NCBI GenBank assembly: GCA_005882155.1
Contig: VBCQ01000024.1
Location: 1 to 20,016, forward strand
Source of the DNA: Betaproteobacteria bacterium
GTDB lineage: Bacteria; Pseudomonadota; Gammaproteobacteria; Burkholderiales; Burkholderiaceae_C
DNA length: 20,016 nucleotides
Direction of reading: 5' to 3'
The stretch's first letter is position 1. Every line of letters starts with the position of its first letter. The position numbers and the translations under genes were made by a program. This document shows positions 1-7,171 of this stretch, in pieces. The notes below the pieces were generated by a model. That model had not been told where the DNA came from and ran no database searches. It saw only the letters and a program-made list of their open reading frames with translations.

Positions 1-580
1 CACCGCTGTTGCCGACCAGCACCCGGCCTTTGACGACGAGCGGCGCCATGGTGCGTGTCTCGCCCGCGCGGACATTGCCTGCGCGATAGCGCCACAGCTC
101 CTTGCCGCTGTCGGCGGCGAGTGCGATCGTCTGGTTGTCGAGCGTGTTGAAGAAGACCTTGCCGTCCGCGTAGACCACGCCGCGGTTGACGACATCGAAC
201 AGGGCAACGCCTTGCGCGAACGACTCGGGCTTCGGTTCGAACTTCCACTTGAGCGGTGCGCCCGGACGTGCGAGGTCGAGCGCGTAGACGATGTTCGGAT
301 ACGGCGTGACGATGTACATCAAGCCCGCAGCAACGATCGGTGCCGCCTCATGGCCGCGCAGGACGCCGGTCGAAAACGTGAACGCGAGCTTGAGACTGCC
401 GACATTCGCGCGTGTGATCTCGGGCAATGGCGCATAACGCGTGCTCGCGTAATCGCGAGCGGGCATCGGCCAGTCGCTATCCGTCGGCGTTTGCGCAGCG
501 CGCGCTGCCACGGCGACCACCGCAAACAGGAGTAGTAGCCACCGCGACCGACGAAGGACCGATTGGGGAAGGAGCGTCAT
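1..580 (-). CDS. PQQ-dependent methanol/ethanol-type dehydrogenase (5' part, cut by window edge)
   Basis: Reading the minus strand from an ATG at 580 gives 193 residues of an open frame that continues past base 1. Residues 10-30 are a basic stretch, a hydrophobic core and an Ala-rich end, which suits a signal peptide, so the protein should be periplasmic. The start of the mature part (DWPMPARDYASTRYAPL, 36-52), the GHEAAPIVAAGLMYIVTPYP block (76-95), DVVNRG (129-134) and TMAPLVVKGRVLVGNSG (177-193) are hallmarks of the eight-bladed propeller quinoprotein alcohol dehydrogenases (ExaA/MxaF/XoxF relatives). These oxidise alcohols and pass electrons to cytochrome c. The vicinal Cys-Cys that normally precedes DVVNRG is Leu127-Phe128 here. 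The metal-ligand Glu expected just after GNSG lies outside the window, so calcium or lanthanide use cannot be judged. No clear ribosome site precedes the ATG. The family call is firm; the substrate is unknown. Confidence 0.9.
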   Translation of the reverse strand, partial: MTLLPQSVLRRSRWLLLLFAVVAVAARAAQTPTDSDWPMPARDYASTRYAPLPEITRANVGSLKLAFTFSTGVLRGHEAAPIVAAGLMYIVTPYPNIVYALDLARPGAPLKWKFEPKPESFAQGVALFDVVNRGVVYADGKVFFNTLDNQTIALAADSGKELWRYRAGNVRAGETRTMAPLVVKGRVLVGNSG

Positions 581-763
581 CACAGCCAACGCGTCGGCGA
601 CAGCCTCCAGATCTTGGACTTGAACCGAGGCGAGGCAAGGGCCGTGCCATCGCATGGCGATCGATCGAGATGCGTCAAGCGCCAGTGATGTCCGCGTAAA
701 TCGATACGTGGGAATCGGGGTATCGGCAACTTTTTCAATCACAGACCGTCGAAACTTCGAGCG

Positions 764-1531
764 ATGAAGATCGCAAGCTTCAATGTCAATGGCGTCAACG
801 GCCGCCTGACTCGGATCGTGGAGTGGCTCGAGGAAACGCGGCCCGACATCGCGTGCTTGCAGGAGATCAAGACAGGCGACGCCTCGTTTCCCGTGAGCGC
901 ATTTGAAGCGATCGGATACGGCGCGATTTGGCACGGCCAACCGAAGCACCATGGTGTTGCGATCCTCGCGCGGGGCGAAGCGCCGGTGGAAATTCGTCGC
1001 GGTCTTCCGCCAGACGAGAGCGACCCGCAAGCGCGCTTTCTCGAGGCGCGGACGAAGGGGCTCAGAGTCGCATCCGTGTACCTGCCCAACGGCAACCCGC
1101 AGCCGGGTCCGAAGTTCGACTACAAGCTGGCATGGTTCGAACGGCTTGTCCGACATACGCAGACGCTGATGGAGTCGGGCGACGATGTCGTGCTCGCCGG
1201 CGACTTCAACGTGGTACCCACCAATGCCGATATCTACAACGCATGGGCGTGGCGCTTTGACGCGGTCCTCCAGCCGGAAACCAGAGCCGCTTACCAACGG
1301 CTGCTCGCCCAAGGCTGGATCGACGCCACGAGACACCTGCACCCGAACGATCGCGTCTACACCTTCTGGGTCAACGAGGCCGCCTTCCGTCGCAACGCAG
1401 GCTTCCGCATGGATTTTCTGTTGCTCAATCCCGCCGTCGCCGGTCGATTGATGCGAGCCGAAGTCGACACCGATCACCGCGGCCGAGAACGGCCGAGCGA
1501 CCATGCGCCGGTGTGGGTGGAACTGCGCTAA
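764..1531 (+). CDS. xth: Exodeoxyribonuclease III
   Basis: The 255-residue protein is full length for the Xth/ExoIII family (E. coli enzyme 268 aa). It should act in the cytoplasm in base-excision repair as an AP endonuclease and 3'-5' exonuclease on duplex DNA. The endonuclease/exonuclease/phosphatase signatures are all present: SFNVNG with Asn7, LQEIK with metal-binding Glu34, VYLPNG with Tyr106, GDFNV with Asp147/Asn149, RMDF with Asp217, and SDHAPV with Asp246/His247. Position 764 is the natural start because MKIASFNVNG is the usual N-terminus; a ribosome site is weak. The gene is divergent from the PQQ dehydrogenase across 183 bases in which I see no convincing motif. It ends in an intrinsic terminator. 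It stands alone and nothing in it looks unusual. Confidence 0.96.
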   Translation: MKIASFNVNGVNGRLTRIVEWLEETRPDIACLQEIKTGDASFPVSAFEAIGYGAIWHGQPKHHGVAILARGEAPVEIRRGLPPDESDPQARFLEARTKGLRVASVYLPNGNPQPGPKFDYKLAWFERLVRHTQTLMESGDDVVLAGDFNVVPTNADIYNAWAWRFDAVLQPETRAAYQRLLAQGWIDATRHLHPNDRVYTFWVNEAAFRRNAGFRMDFLLLNPAVAGRLMRAEVDTDHRGRERPSDHAPVWVELR

Positions 1532-1545
1532 GCCGAAGTCACGCA

Positions 1546-1580
1546 AGCCCCGACACGATGACATTCGTGTCGGGCTTTTT
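1546..1580 (+). terminator. Intrinsic terminator after xth
   Basis: Bases 1546-1558 and 1565-1576 form a 12-bp stem with a single bulged C and a six-base loop. A T-rich run follows (1576-1580, and again after one G). It lies 15 bases past the xth stop. On the minus strand the hairpin is not followed by a T run, so it probably serves xth only, although the permease gene converges from the other side. Confidence 0.85.
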
Positions 1581-1585
1581 GTTTT

Positions 1586-2824
1586 CTAGTTGACCGCTTG
1601 CACGCGCAACCACAGGTAGGCCGCCGTGACGGCCAACGTCGCGAGCGTGACCGGCACGCCGATGCGGGCGTGGCGGCGCCAGTCGATCCGCACGCCGCGG
1701 CGTGCAGCCGCATCGACGACGATGATGTTGGCGATGCTGCCGACGATGAACAGGTTGCCGGCGAAGGTGCTCACCAGAGCGAGCAAAGGTCCGGCCAGCG
1801 CGTGCTGCGCAACCGGCAGCAACAGCATCACCGCGGGAACATTCGAGACGATGTTCGACAGCACGAAGGTCGCACCGAACAGCGGCCCCGGTTGCGCGAG
1901 CGGCAGCCCGGCAGAGGCGAGCGCGGCCACGGCTTCAGCGGGCAGCCCGGTCTTTTGCAGCGCGCCGTTGACGACGAAGAGTCCCATGAAGAGGATCAGC
2001 AGCTCCCAGTCGACGAGGCCGAGCATCTTGCTCGAGTGCAGATTGCGGCTCATCAGCAGCACGCCCGCGCCGGTCAATGCGACCACGTCGCGTGGCCACG
2101 ACGTGAACAGAAACGACAGCAGGATCAGGAGCGCCACTGCGAGTCCCTTCGCGGTCTGCCAGCGGTCGAGCGTCTCGCTGTCGTCGCGGCGCTCGACCGC
2201 GTGCACGGCTTGGCCGGCCGCACGCCAGCGCCCGCGCGTGTGAGCGGCGATCAAGCCCCACGTCACGACCAGGCCGATGAGCACCGGCGTCGCCGCTTCC
2301 GCCGCGTAGCCGGCGAACGACAGCGCCAGCGTTTGGCCGATCAGCATGTTTTGCGGATTGCCGATGAGTGTGGCCGCCGACCCGATGTTGGCAGCGCAGG
2401 CCAGCGCCAACAGATACGGCACCGAATCGAGTCGGCGCTGCTCGCAGGCGTCGATCAGCACCGGCGCCACCGCGAGACAAACGACGTCGTTGCTGAACAC
2501 CGCCGACAGTCCGGCGACCGCGACGATCAAGGCGCCGAGCAGCAGCGGCGGCTCGATCGGCAAGGCAGCGAGCTTGCGCGTGACCCAGGCGAAGAAGCCG
2601 CCGAGCCGCATCTGCGCCGACACCACCATGAACGCGAACAGCAGGATCAGCGTGGGCAGGTGGATCGCTTGCGCCGCCTCGTCGACGCTGAGCGCTTCGC
2701 TGCCGATGACGGCGATCGCGCCGAGCAGCGCGATGCCGGTGCGGTCGAGCTGCAGGAACGGCAGCCCGCCGAGAATCATGCCCAGATAGACCAGGCCGAA
2801 AACTGCCAGAACGGTGGATGTCAT
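1586..2824 (-). CDS. SLC13/ArsB-NhaD-type anion permease
   Basis: This is a 412-residue, strongly hydrophobic inner-membrane protein with roughly ten to twelve membrane segments. It shows the two-half architecture of the ion transporter superfamily. The first half carries a FSNDVVCLAVAPVLI re-entrant motif followed by NIGSAATLIGNPQNMLIG; the second half carries LSNIVSNVPAVMLLLP. These SN-D/V and IGNP-type signatures are typical of SLC13/CitM/ArsB/NhaD permeases, which carry anions such as carboxylates, sulfate or arsenite, or exchange Na+/H+. The substrate cannot be read from sequence, and no arsR or arsC gene lies nearby to support arsenite. I chose the ATG at 2824 (MTSTVLAVFGLVYLG) because it begins directly at the first membrane segment. 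The frame stays open to 2914, but the extension is hydrophilic and unlike the family. It is divergent from the YeeE/YedE remnant. Confidence 0.85.
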   Translation of the reverse strand: MTSTVLAVFGLVYLGMILGGLPFLQLDRTGIALLGAIAVIGSEALSVDEAAQAIHLPTLILLFAFMVVSAQMRLGGFFAWVTRKLAALPIEPPLLLGALIVAVAGLSAVFSNDVVCLAVAPVLIDACEQRRLDSVPYLLALACAANIGSAATLIGNPQNMLIGQTLALSFAGYAAEAATPVLIGLVVTWGLIAAHTRGRWRAAGQAVHAVERRDDSETLDRWQTAKGLAVALLILLSFLFTSWPRDVVALTGAGVLLMSRNLHSSKMLGLVDWELLILFMGLFVVNGALQKTGLPAEAVAALASAGLPLAQPGPLFGATFVLSNIVSNVPAVMLLLPVAQHALAGPLLALVSTFAGNLFIVGSIANIIVVDAAARRGVRIDWRRHARIGVPVTLATLAVTAAYLWLRVQAVN

Positions 2825-2915
2825 CTTAGTTGATGGTTCGTTGCTGTTGCGCGTGACGCGAATGTAAGTCGCTGCCGATGCCGTCGACCAAGGGTCTGAG
2901 CAAGAGGAGAGCACG

Positions 2916-3774
2916 ATGGATCTGATGCTGTTCAGCGTCGCGGTCGCAGTGTCGGCACTGTGCGCCGGCGTGATGGGATTCGCGATTCAGCGTGGCGGGA
3001 CCTGCACCGTCGCCGCAGTCCGCCGGTGGGCTCGCGCTGGCGAGCATGCTGCATGTCTTGCCCGCGATGCCGGCGGCCTATCCGGTCAGCGTCTGGATTT
3101 TCGTCGGCGGCGCGTTGCTCGGCATCGGCGCGTGGGTCGAGCAGGCCTGCGTGTTCGGCGCGATCGCGCGCTTCGGTTCCGGCGAGTGGAGCTACGCGGC
3201 GACACCGCTCGGTTTCTATGTCGGCTGCTTGAGCGTCGGCTCAGTGTTTCCGGCGCCAGTGGCGCAGAAGCTCGCCGAGACTTCGCCGGTATTGCAGGCG
3301 GCCGGCATCGTCGCAGCGCTGTTCGTCGCGTTCGCTGCGTGGCGCGTACTGCCGGCGTTGAAGTCGGCATGGACCGATGGTCGCGCGACCAGCAGCGTTG
3401 CACGCGGCCTCGCATCGCGCGTCTGGGCACCGCATGCCGCGACCGCGGTGATCGGCGTCAACTTCGTCGTCATCCTGTTGCTGGTTGGCGTTTGGGCCTA
3501 CACCGACGTGCTCGCGCAGCTCGCGCGTGGCACGGCGATGCGGCTCGCATTGGGCATCAGCGGCATGCTGCGCTGCTTCGGCGGCGGCGTGCTGATGGCC
3601 TGGGGCAGCCTGCTGATTCCCGGCAGCAATGACGGCCTCATCTTGATCGGCATGCCGCTGCTGCGACCCTACGCCTGGCTCGCGTTTGCAACGATGTGCG
3701 TGGCGATTGCGGCCGCGATGCTGCTGCAGCGTCGCTTCGTCATCGCACGTGGTGCGCACAGCCCGACCGGGTAA
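2916..3774 (+). pseudogene. YeeE/YedE (DUF395) sulfur-transport protein, disrupted by an internal deletion/frameshift
   Basis: A good ribosome site (GAGGAG, 2904-2909) precedes the ATG at 2916. The first 35 codons give a membrane segment and the family signature GFAIQRGGTCTVAAV. From about base 3021 that frame becomes an Arg-rich non-membrane sequence. The family sequence resumes in the +1 frame as GGLALASMLHVLPAMPAAYP and runs intact to the stop at 3772-3774, including ACVFGAIARFGSGEW, LRCFGGGVLMAWGSLLIPGSNDGL and PYAWLAFATMC. From memory of the family, about twenty residues (a short basic loop and the start of the next helix) are missing at the junction, so a simple one-base sequencing slip does not explain it. 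YeeE/YedE proteins import thiosulfate or related sulfur compounds. The downstream part could in principle restart at GTG 2992 or ATG 3046, but it would lack the N-terminal signature. Confidence 0.75.
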
Positions 3775-3812
3775 ACCCCTCCGAAGCCATATTTCTTGGC
3801 CTCCTAGAATCT

Positions 3813-3828
3813 TTGTGCACCTGCACAA
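3813..3828. promoter_or_regulatory. Perfect palindrome upstream of phaR: candidate PhaR operator
   Basis: TTGTGCA and TGCACAA form a perfect 7-bp inverted repeat with a two-base spacer, 22 bases before the phaR start. A -10-like TAGAAT sits at 3805-3810, so transcription would begin inside the palindrome, where a bound protein would block it. PhaR proteins are known to bind TGC-rich sites and to repress their own gene in Cupriavidus. Its use here is inferred. Confidence 0.6.
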
Positions 3829-3850
3829 CAGGCTCACAGGAGTGCCCTCA

Positions 3851-4447
3851 ATGGTTCAGACTCGCCGCGCGCCGCCACCGAAGGCGAACGCGGACGCCAG
3901 CGCCGAAGAAAAAAGCGGCCCGCGCATCCTCAAGAAATATCCCAATCGCCGCCTTTACGACACCGAAACCAGCAGCTACATCACGCTGGCCGATGTGAAG
4001 AAGATGGTGCTCACCGGCCAGGACTTCGTCGTTCGCGACGCCAAGACATCCGACGACCTCACCCGCAGCATCCTGCTGCAAATCATTCTCGAGGAAGAGA
4101 CCGGCGGCGTGCCGATGTTCTCCACCCAGATGCTCGCGCAGATCATCCGCTTCTACGGTCACGCGATGCAGGGGATGATGGGCTCGTACCTCGAGAAGAA
4201 CCTGCAGACCTTCACCGACATCCAGAGCAAGCTCGCCGAGCAGGCCAAGGGCCTGTACGACCCGAAGGTGATGTCGCCCGAGCTGTGGACGCAGTTCCTC
4301 AACGGCCAGGCACCGGCGGTGCAAGGGCTGATGGGCAACTACCTCGAGCAGTCGAAGGCGATGTTCATTCATATGCAGGAACAGATGGCCAAGCAGGCCG
4401 AGACGCTGTTCCCGGGGATGCCGGGGTTCGTGCCGCCTAAGCGCTGA
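3851..4447 (+). CDS. phaR: Polyhydroxyalkanoate synthesis regulator PhaR
   Basis: This is a 198-residue protein of the PhaR family, the cytoplasmic repressor that senses PHA by binding nascent granules and releases phasin (phaP) and its own promoter. The N-terminal DNA-binding PHB_acc_N domain covers about residues 24-86 and contains the diagnostic RILKKYPNRRLYDTETSSY. It is followed by two copies of a helical accumulation-regulator motif (about 106-131, MQGMMGSYLEKN..., and 157-182, VQGLMGNYLEQS...). The start at 3851 is set by AGGAG at 3838-3842, eight bases upstream, and the frame before it is not PhaR-like. A palindrome near the probable promoter suggests autoregulation. No phaC or phaP lies in the window, but bdhA lies about 6 kb away. 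The last 11 bases overlap the converging LysR gene. Confidence 0.96.
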   Translation: MVQTRRAPPPKANADASAEEKSGPRILKKYPNRRLYDTETSSYITLADVKKMVLTGQDFVVRDAKTSDDLTRSILLQIILEEETGGVPMFSTQMLAQIIRFYGHAMQGMMGSYLEKNLQTFTDIQSKLAEQAKGLYDPKVMSPELWTQFLNGQAPAVQGLMGNYLEQSKAMFIHMQEQMAKQAETLFPGMPGFVPPKR

Positions 4448-5357
4448 GCTTGCGTCCGATGCGCGCCTGCACCGGCCGCCGCGCCATCATCCATTCGTAG
4501 AAGGCCTGGGCCGCGGTCGACAGCTTGCGATCGCGGCGGCGGATCAGGTAGATCTTGCGCACGAGGCCGGGCCCGCGCAGCGGCCGCGTGACGATGTCGT
4601 CGCTTCGGAACTGGAACAACGTGAGCTCGGGCACGACGCTGATGCCGAGCCCATGGCGCACCATGCCCATCACGGTCGCGAGCTGCTCGACCTCGAGCAC
4701 GCTCGTCATCTTCAATGGGTGCATCGCGGCGTCGAGCGACTGGCGCACGCTGGTGCTGCGCGCCATCTGCACGAAAGGCTCAGCGGCAAGGTCTTTGAGG
4801 CGCAGCTCGCGCGACTTCGCGAGCGCGTGGTCGCGCCGACAGACGAGGTGAAAGCGGTCGGCGCAGAACAGCTCGGCACGCAGCTCGGGTGTATCGGCAT
4901 GCGCGGCGGCGAGCGCGAAGTCGGCACTGCCGCCGCGCACGCGATCGAGGCAGGGCTCCGACAGCACGTCGGCCACCTCGACCTCGATACCGGGAAATGC
5001 GCCACGAAACCCAACCAGCACCGGCGGCAACCAGCCCGCGGCGAGTGACGGCAGCAGCGCCATCGCGACCCGGCCGCGACGCCGCGCCGCATGGTCGCGC
5101 ACATCGACCAGCGCCTCATCGAAGTCGCGCACGAGTCGATGGGCCGATGCCGTGAACAGCCGGCCCTCGACGGTCAGCTCGACGTTGCGCGTGTCGCGAT
5201 CGAACAGCCGCGCGCCCACCGATTCCTCGAGCGAGCGGATCAGCGCGCTGAACGCCGGCTGCGACAAATGGCATCGCGCAGCGGCACGGGTGAAGCTGCG
5301 CAGCTCGGCGAGGACGAGAAAGGCGCGTAGCTGCCGGGTCGATGCATCGATTTGCAT
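4437..5357 (-). CDS. LysR-family transcriptional regulator
   Basis: The 306-residue protein has the standard LysR layout. An N-terminal winged helix-turn-helix (about residues 8-66, RQLRAFLVLAELRSFTRAAARCHLSQPAFSALIRSLEESVG) is followed by a linker helix and a periplasmic-binding-protein-like effector domain (about 95-295), which includes the HGLGISVVPELT segment. It is transcribed away from the AtuA-like gene with only 64 bases between the starts. That is the classic arrangement of a LysR activator and its target operon, so it probably controls the AtuA/Bug genes in response to their substrate. An imperfect palindrome lies between them. The ATG at 5357 gives the usual short leader before the first helix. 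The 3' end overlaps phaR by 11 bases with no terminator between. The effector is unknown. Confidence 0.93.
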   Translation of the reverse strand: MQIDASTRQLRAFLVLAELRSFTRAAARCHLSQPAFSALIRSLEESVGARLFDRDTRNVELTVEGRLFTASAHRLVRDFDEALVDVRDHAARRRGRVAMALLPSLAAGWLPPVLVGFRGAFPGIEVEVADVLSEPCLDRVRGGSADFALAAAHADTPELRAELFCADRFHLVCRRDHALAKSRELRLKDLAAEPFVQMARSTSVRQSLDAAMHPLKMTSVLEVEQLATVMGMVRHGLGISVVPELTLFQFRSDDIVTRPLRGPGLVRKIYLIRRRDRKLSTAAQAFYEWMMARRPVQARIGRKLSA

Positions 5358-5359
5358 AG

Positions 5360-5414
5360 CGAATCAATCGATCTGATATTTCGAATTCACAGAATACAGC
5401 AGAGTGCCTACAGT
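5360..5414 (+). promoter_or_regulatory. Intergenic control region between LysR gene and AtuA-like gene
   Basis: Bases 5360-5383 form an imperfect dyad with CGAA/TTCG ends around a central GATC, a plausible LysR site. A -10-like TACAGT lies at 5409-5414, seven bases before the ATG at 5422, with no ribosome site between. Both assignments are inferred from pattern only. Confidence 0.35.
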
Positions 5415-5421
5415 TCGTCGA

Positions 5422-6771
5422 ATGAACGAAGAGGTCTTGCGGGTCGGCTGCGCGGCGGGCTTTTCCGGCGACCGCACCGATGCGGCCGCCGCGGTCGTCG
5501 AGACGCTGTTGCGCGAGCGCGGGCCGGCCGTGCTGATCTTCGAGACTTTGGCTGAGCGCACGCTCGCGTTGGCCCAGCTCGAGCGCCGCAACGATCCACA
5601 ACGCGGCTACGAGCCGTTGCTCGACGAGCTGATTGCACCGGTGCTCGAACCGTGTTTGAAGGCCGGTATCCGCATTGTCAGCAACCTCGGTGCGGCGAAT
5701 CCGCGTGGCGCGGCTTTGCGAATTCGCGCGTTGGCGCACGAGCTCGGCTTGCGTGTGCCGCGCATTGCCGTGGTCGAGGGCGACGACCTCAGCGACGCCG
5801 CGCACGCAGGCCTGCTCGCGAGCGCGCTGGGCGACCGCATGCAGGCCTTGCGCATCGTCAGCGCGAACGCCTACCTCGGTGCCGAAGCGATCGCCGACGC
5901 GCTGCGCGCCGGCGCCGAGATCGTCATCACCGGCCGCGTCGCCGACCCGTCGTTGACCGTGGGGCCGGCGCTCGCGCACTTCGGCTGGCAGCTCGACGAC
6001 TGGGACCGCATCGCGCGCGCGACCATGGCCGGCCATCTGCTCGAATGCGGCGCGCAAGTCTGCGGCGGCTACTTCGCCGATCCGGGGTACAAGGACGTGG
6101 CCGATCTGCATCGTGTCGGCTATCCGATCGCGGCCATCGACGCGAACGGTGACTGCGTGATCGGCAAGTCGGATCACAGCGGCGGCTGCGTCAACGCGCG
6201 CACGGTCAAGGAGCAACTGCTGTACGAGTTGCACGACCCGGCCGCGTACCTGACGCCCGATGTCGTCGCCGACATCAGCGAAGCCGAAGTTCGCGAGAGC
6301 GGCGTCGACGAGGCGACGCTGAGCGGCGTTCGCGGTCATGTGCGACCCGAGCAGTTGAAGGTCAACGTCTGCTTCGAAGGCGGATGGCTGGCCGAGGGCG
6401 AGATCTCCTACGCCGGTCCGCGCGCCGAAGCGCGGGCTCGACTCGCCGCCGACATCGTTCGCCGGCGACTCGACGGACTCGGGCTCGTGCGGGCCGACCT
6501 GATCGGCGTCGCCAGCATCTTCGATGACGACACCGGGCGGCGCTTCGCCGACACGCCCGCAGGCGACGCGCACGATGTGCGATTGCGCGTCGCGATGAGC
6601 CACGCCGAGCGCTCGACCGCCGAGCGACTCGCGCGCGAAGTCACCGCGCTCTATACCTGCGGGCCGGCGGGTGGGGGCGGCGTGCGAACGCGCCTGACGC
6701 CGCGACTCGGCACGGTGTCGTGCAGCGTGCCGCGCGACGATGTGCCGTCGCGCTTCGAAATCCTCGACTGA
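5422..6771 (+). CDS. AtuA-family (DUF1446) acyclic terpene utilization-like protein
   Basis: The 449-residue protein matches the AtuA/DUF1446 family: GCAAGFSGDRTDAA near the N-terminus, YEPLLDELIAPVL, SNLGAANPRGAA, ANAYLGAEAIADALRAGAEIVITGRVADPSLTVGPA, and HLLECGAQVCGGYFADPGYKDV. The founding AtuA is encoded in the citronellol/geraniol (acyclic terpene) catabolism cluster of Pseudomonas, but its biochemical role is not established, and many homologues occur in unrelated acyl-CoA catabolic loci. In many species the protein continues into a C-terminal ferredoxin-like domain; here that part is a separate gene 14 bases downstream. I prefer the ATG at 5422 over a GTG at 5404. No carboxylase or enoyl-CoA hydratase is nearby, so a terpene substrate is not supported. 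It is probably under the divergent LysR gene. Confidence 0.85.
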   Translation: MNEEVLRVGCAAGFSGDRTDAAAAVVETLLRERGPAVLIFETLAERTLALAQLERRNDPQRGYEPLLDELIAPVLEPCLKAGIRIVSNLGAANPRGAALRIRALAHELGLRVPRIAVVEGDDLSDAAHAGLLASALGDRMQALRIVSANAYLGAEAIADALRAGAEIVITGRVADPSLTVGPALAHFGWQLDDWDRIARATMAGHLLECGAQVCGGYFADPGYKDVADLHRVGYPIAAIDANGDCVIGKSDHSGGCVNARTVKEQLLYELHDPAAYLTPDVVADISEAEVRESGVDEATLSGVRGHVRPEQLKVNVCFEGGWLAEGEISYAGPRAEARARLAADIVRRRLDGLGLVRADLIGVASIFDDDTGRRFADTPAGDAHDVRLRVAMSHAERSTAERLAREVTALYTCGPAGGGGVRTRLTPRLGTVSCSVPRDDVPSRFEILD

Positions 6772-6785
6772 ATGGAGGGCGAGCC

Positions 6786-7160
6786 ATGACCGACACGATC
6801 ACCGTACCGCTGTACCGCGCCGCCCACAGCCGCACCGGCGACAAGGGCGACCGCAGCAACATCAGTGTCATCGCCTGGCATCCGGCGCTGTACGAGCTGC
6901 TGGTGCAGCAGGTCACCGAAGCCGCGGTGGCGCGCGAGTTCGCGCACCGCCGGCCGAGCCGCGTCACGCGCTATCTGCTGCCGAAGCTGCAGGCGATGAA
7001 CTTCGTGCTCGACGAAGTGCTCGACGGCGGCGTCAACGAGGCGCTGAACCTCGACAGCCACGGCAAGGCGTTGTCGTTCCTGTTGCTCGACTTGCCGCTG
7101 CATGTTCCGGTCGAGCTGCTGCCGTGCCTGGCCGGCCCGACGATCTCGATCCCAAACTGA
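6786..7160 (+). CDS. AtuA C-terminal-domain-like small protein
   Basis: This is a 124-residue soluble protein with the conserved RAAHSRTGDKGDRSNISVIA opening and VTRYLLPKLQAMNFVLDEVLDGGVN core of the ferredoxin-fold domain that ends fused AtuA/DUF1446 proteins. Here it is a stand-alone gene with its own ribosome site (GGAGG, 6774-6778). It starts 14 bases after the AtuA-like stop and ends 11 bases before the Bug gene, so the three are almost certainly co-transcribed and the two AtuA pieces probably form a complex. The absolutely conserved GDKGD motif suggests a binding or active site, but no reaction is known to me. Confidence 0.8.
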   Translation: MTDTITVPLYRAAHSRTGDKGDRSNISVIAWHPALYELLVQQVTEAAVAREFAHRRPSRVTRYLLPKLQAMNFVLDEVLDGGVNEALNLDSHGKALSFLLLDLPLHVPVELLPCLAGPTISIPN

Positions 7161-7171
7161 ACGGAGACACG

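Noticed and set aside
581..763. Possible promoters or small RNA between the PQQ dehydrogenase gene and xth.
   Set aside because: No convincing -10/-35 pair, hairpin or repeat could be found by eye.
1598..2833. A 411-codon plus-strand frame opposite the anion permease.
   Set aside because: Its Arg/Gln/His-rich product has no domain, while the minus strand encodes a clear membrane transporter.
1586..2914. Arsenite-efflux (arsB) identity for the minus-strand permease.
   Set aside because: The fold family fits, but no arsenic genes are adjacent and the motifs do not separate ArsB from other SLC13-type permeases.
5116..6603. A 495-codon minus-strand frame across the AtuA-like gene.
   Set aside because: It is antisense to a conserved protein, of biased composition and without recognisable motifs.
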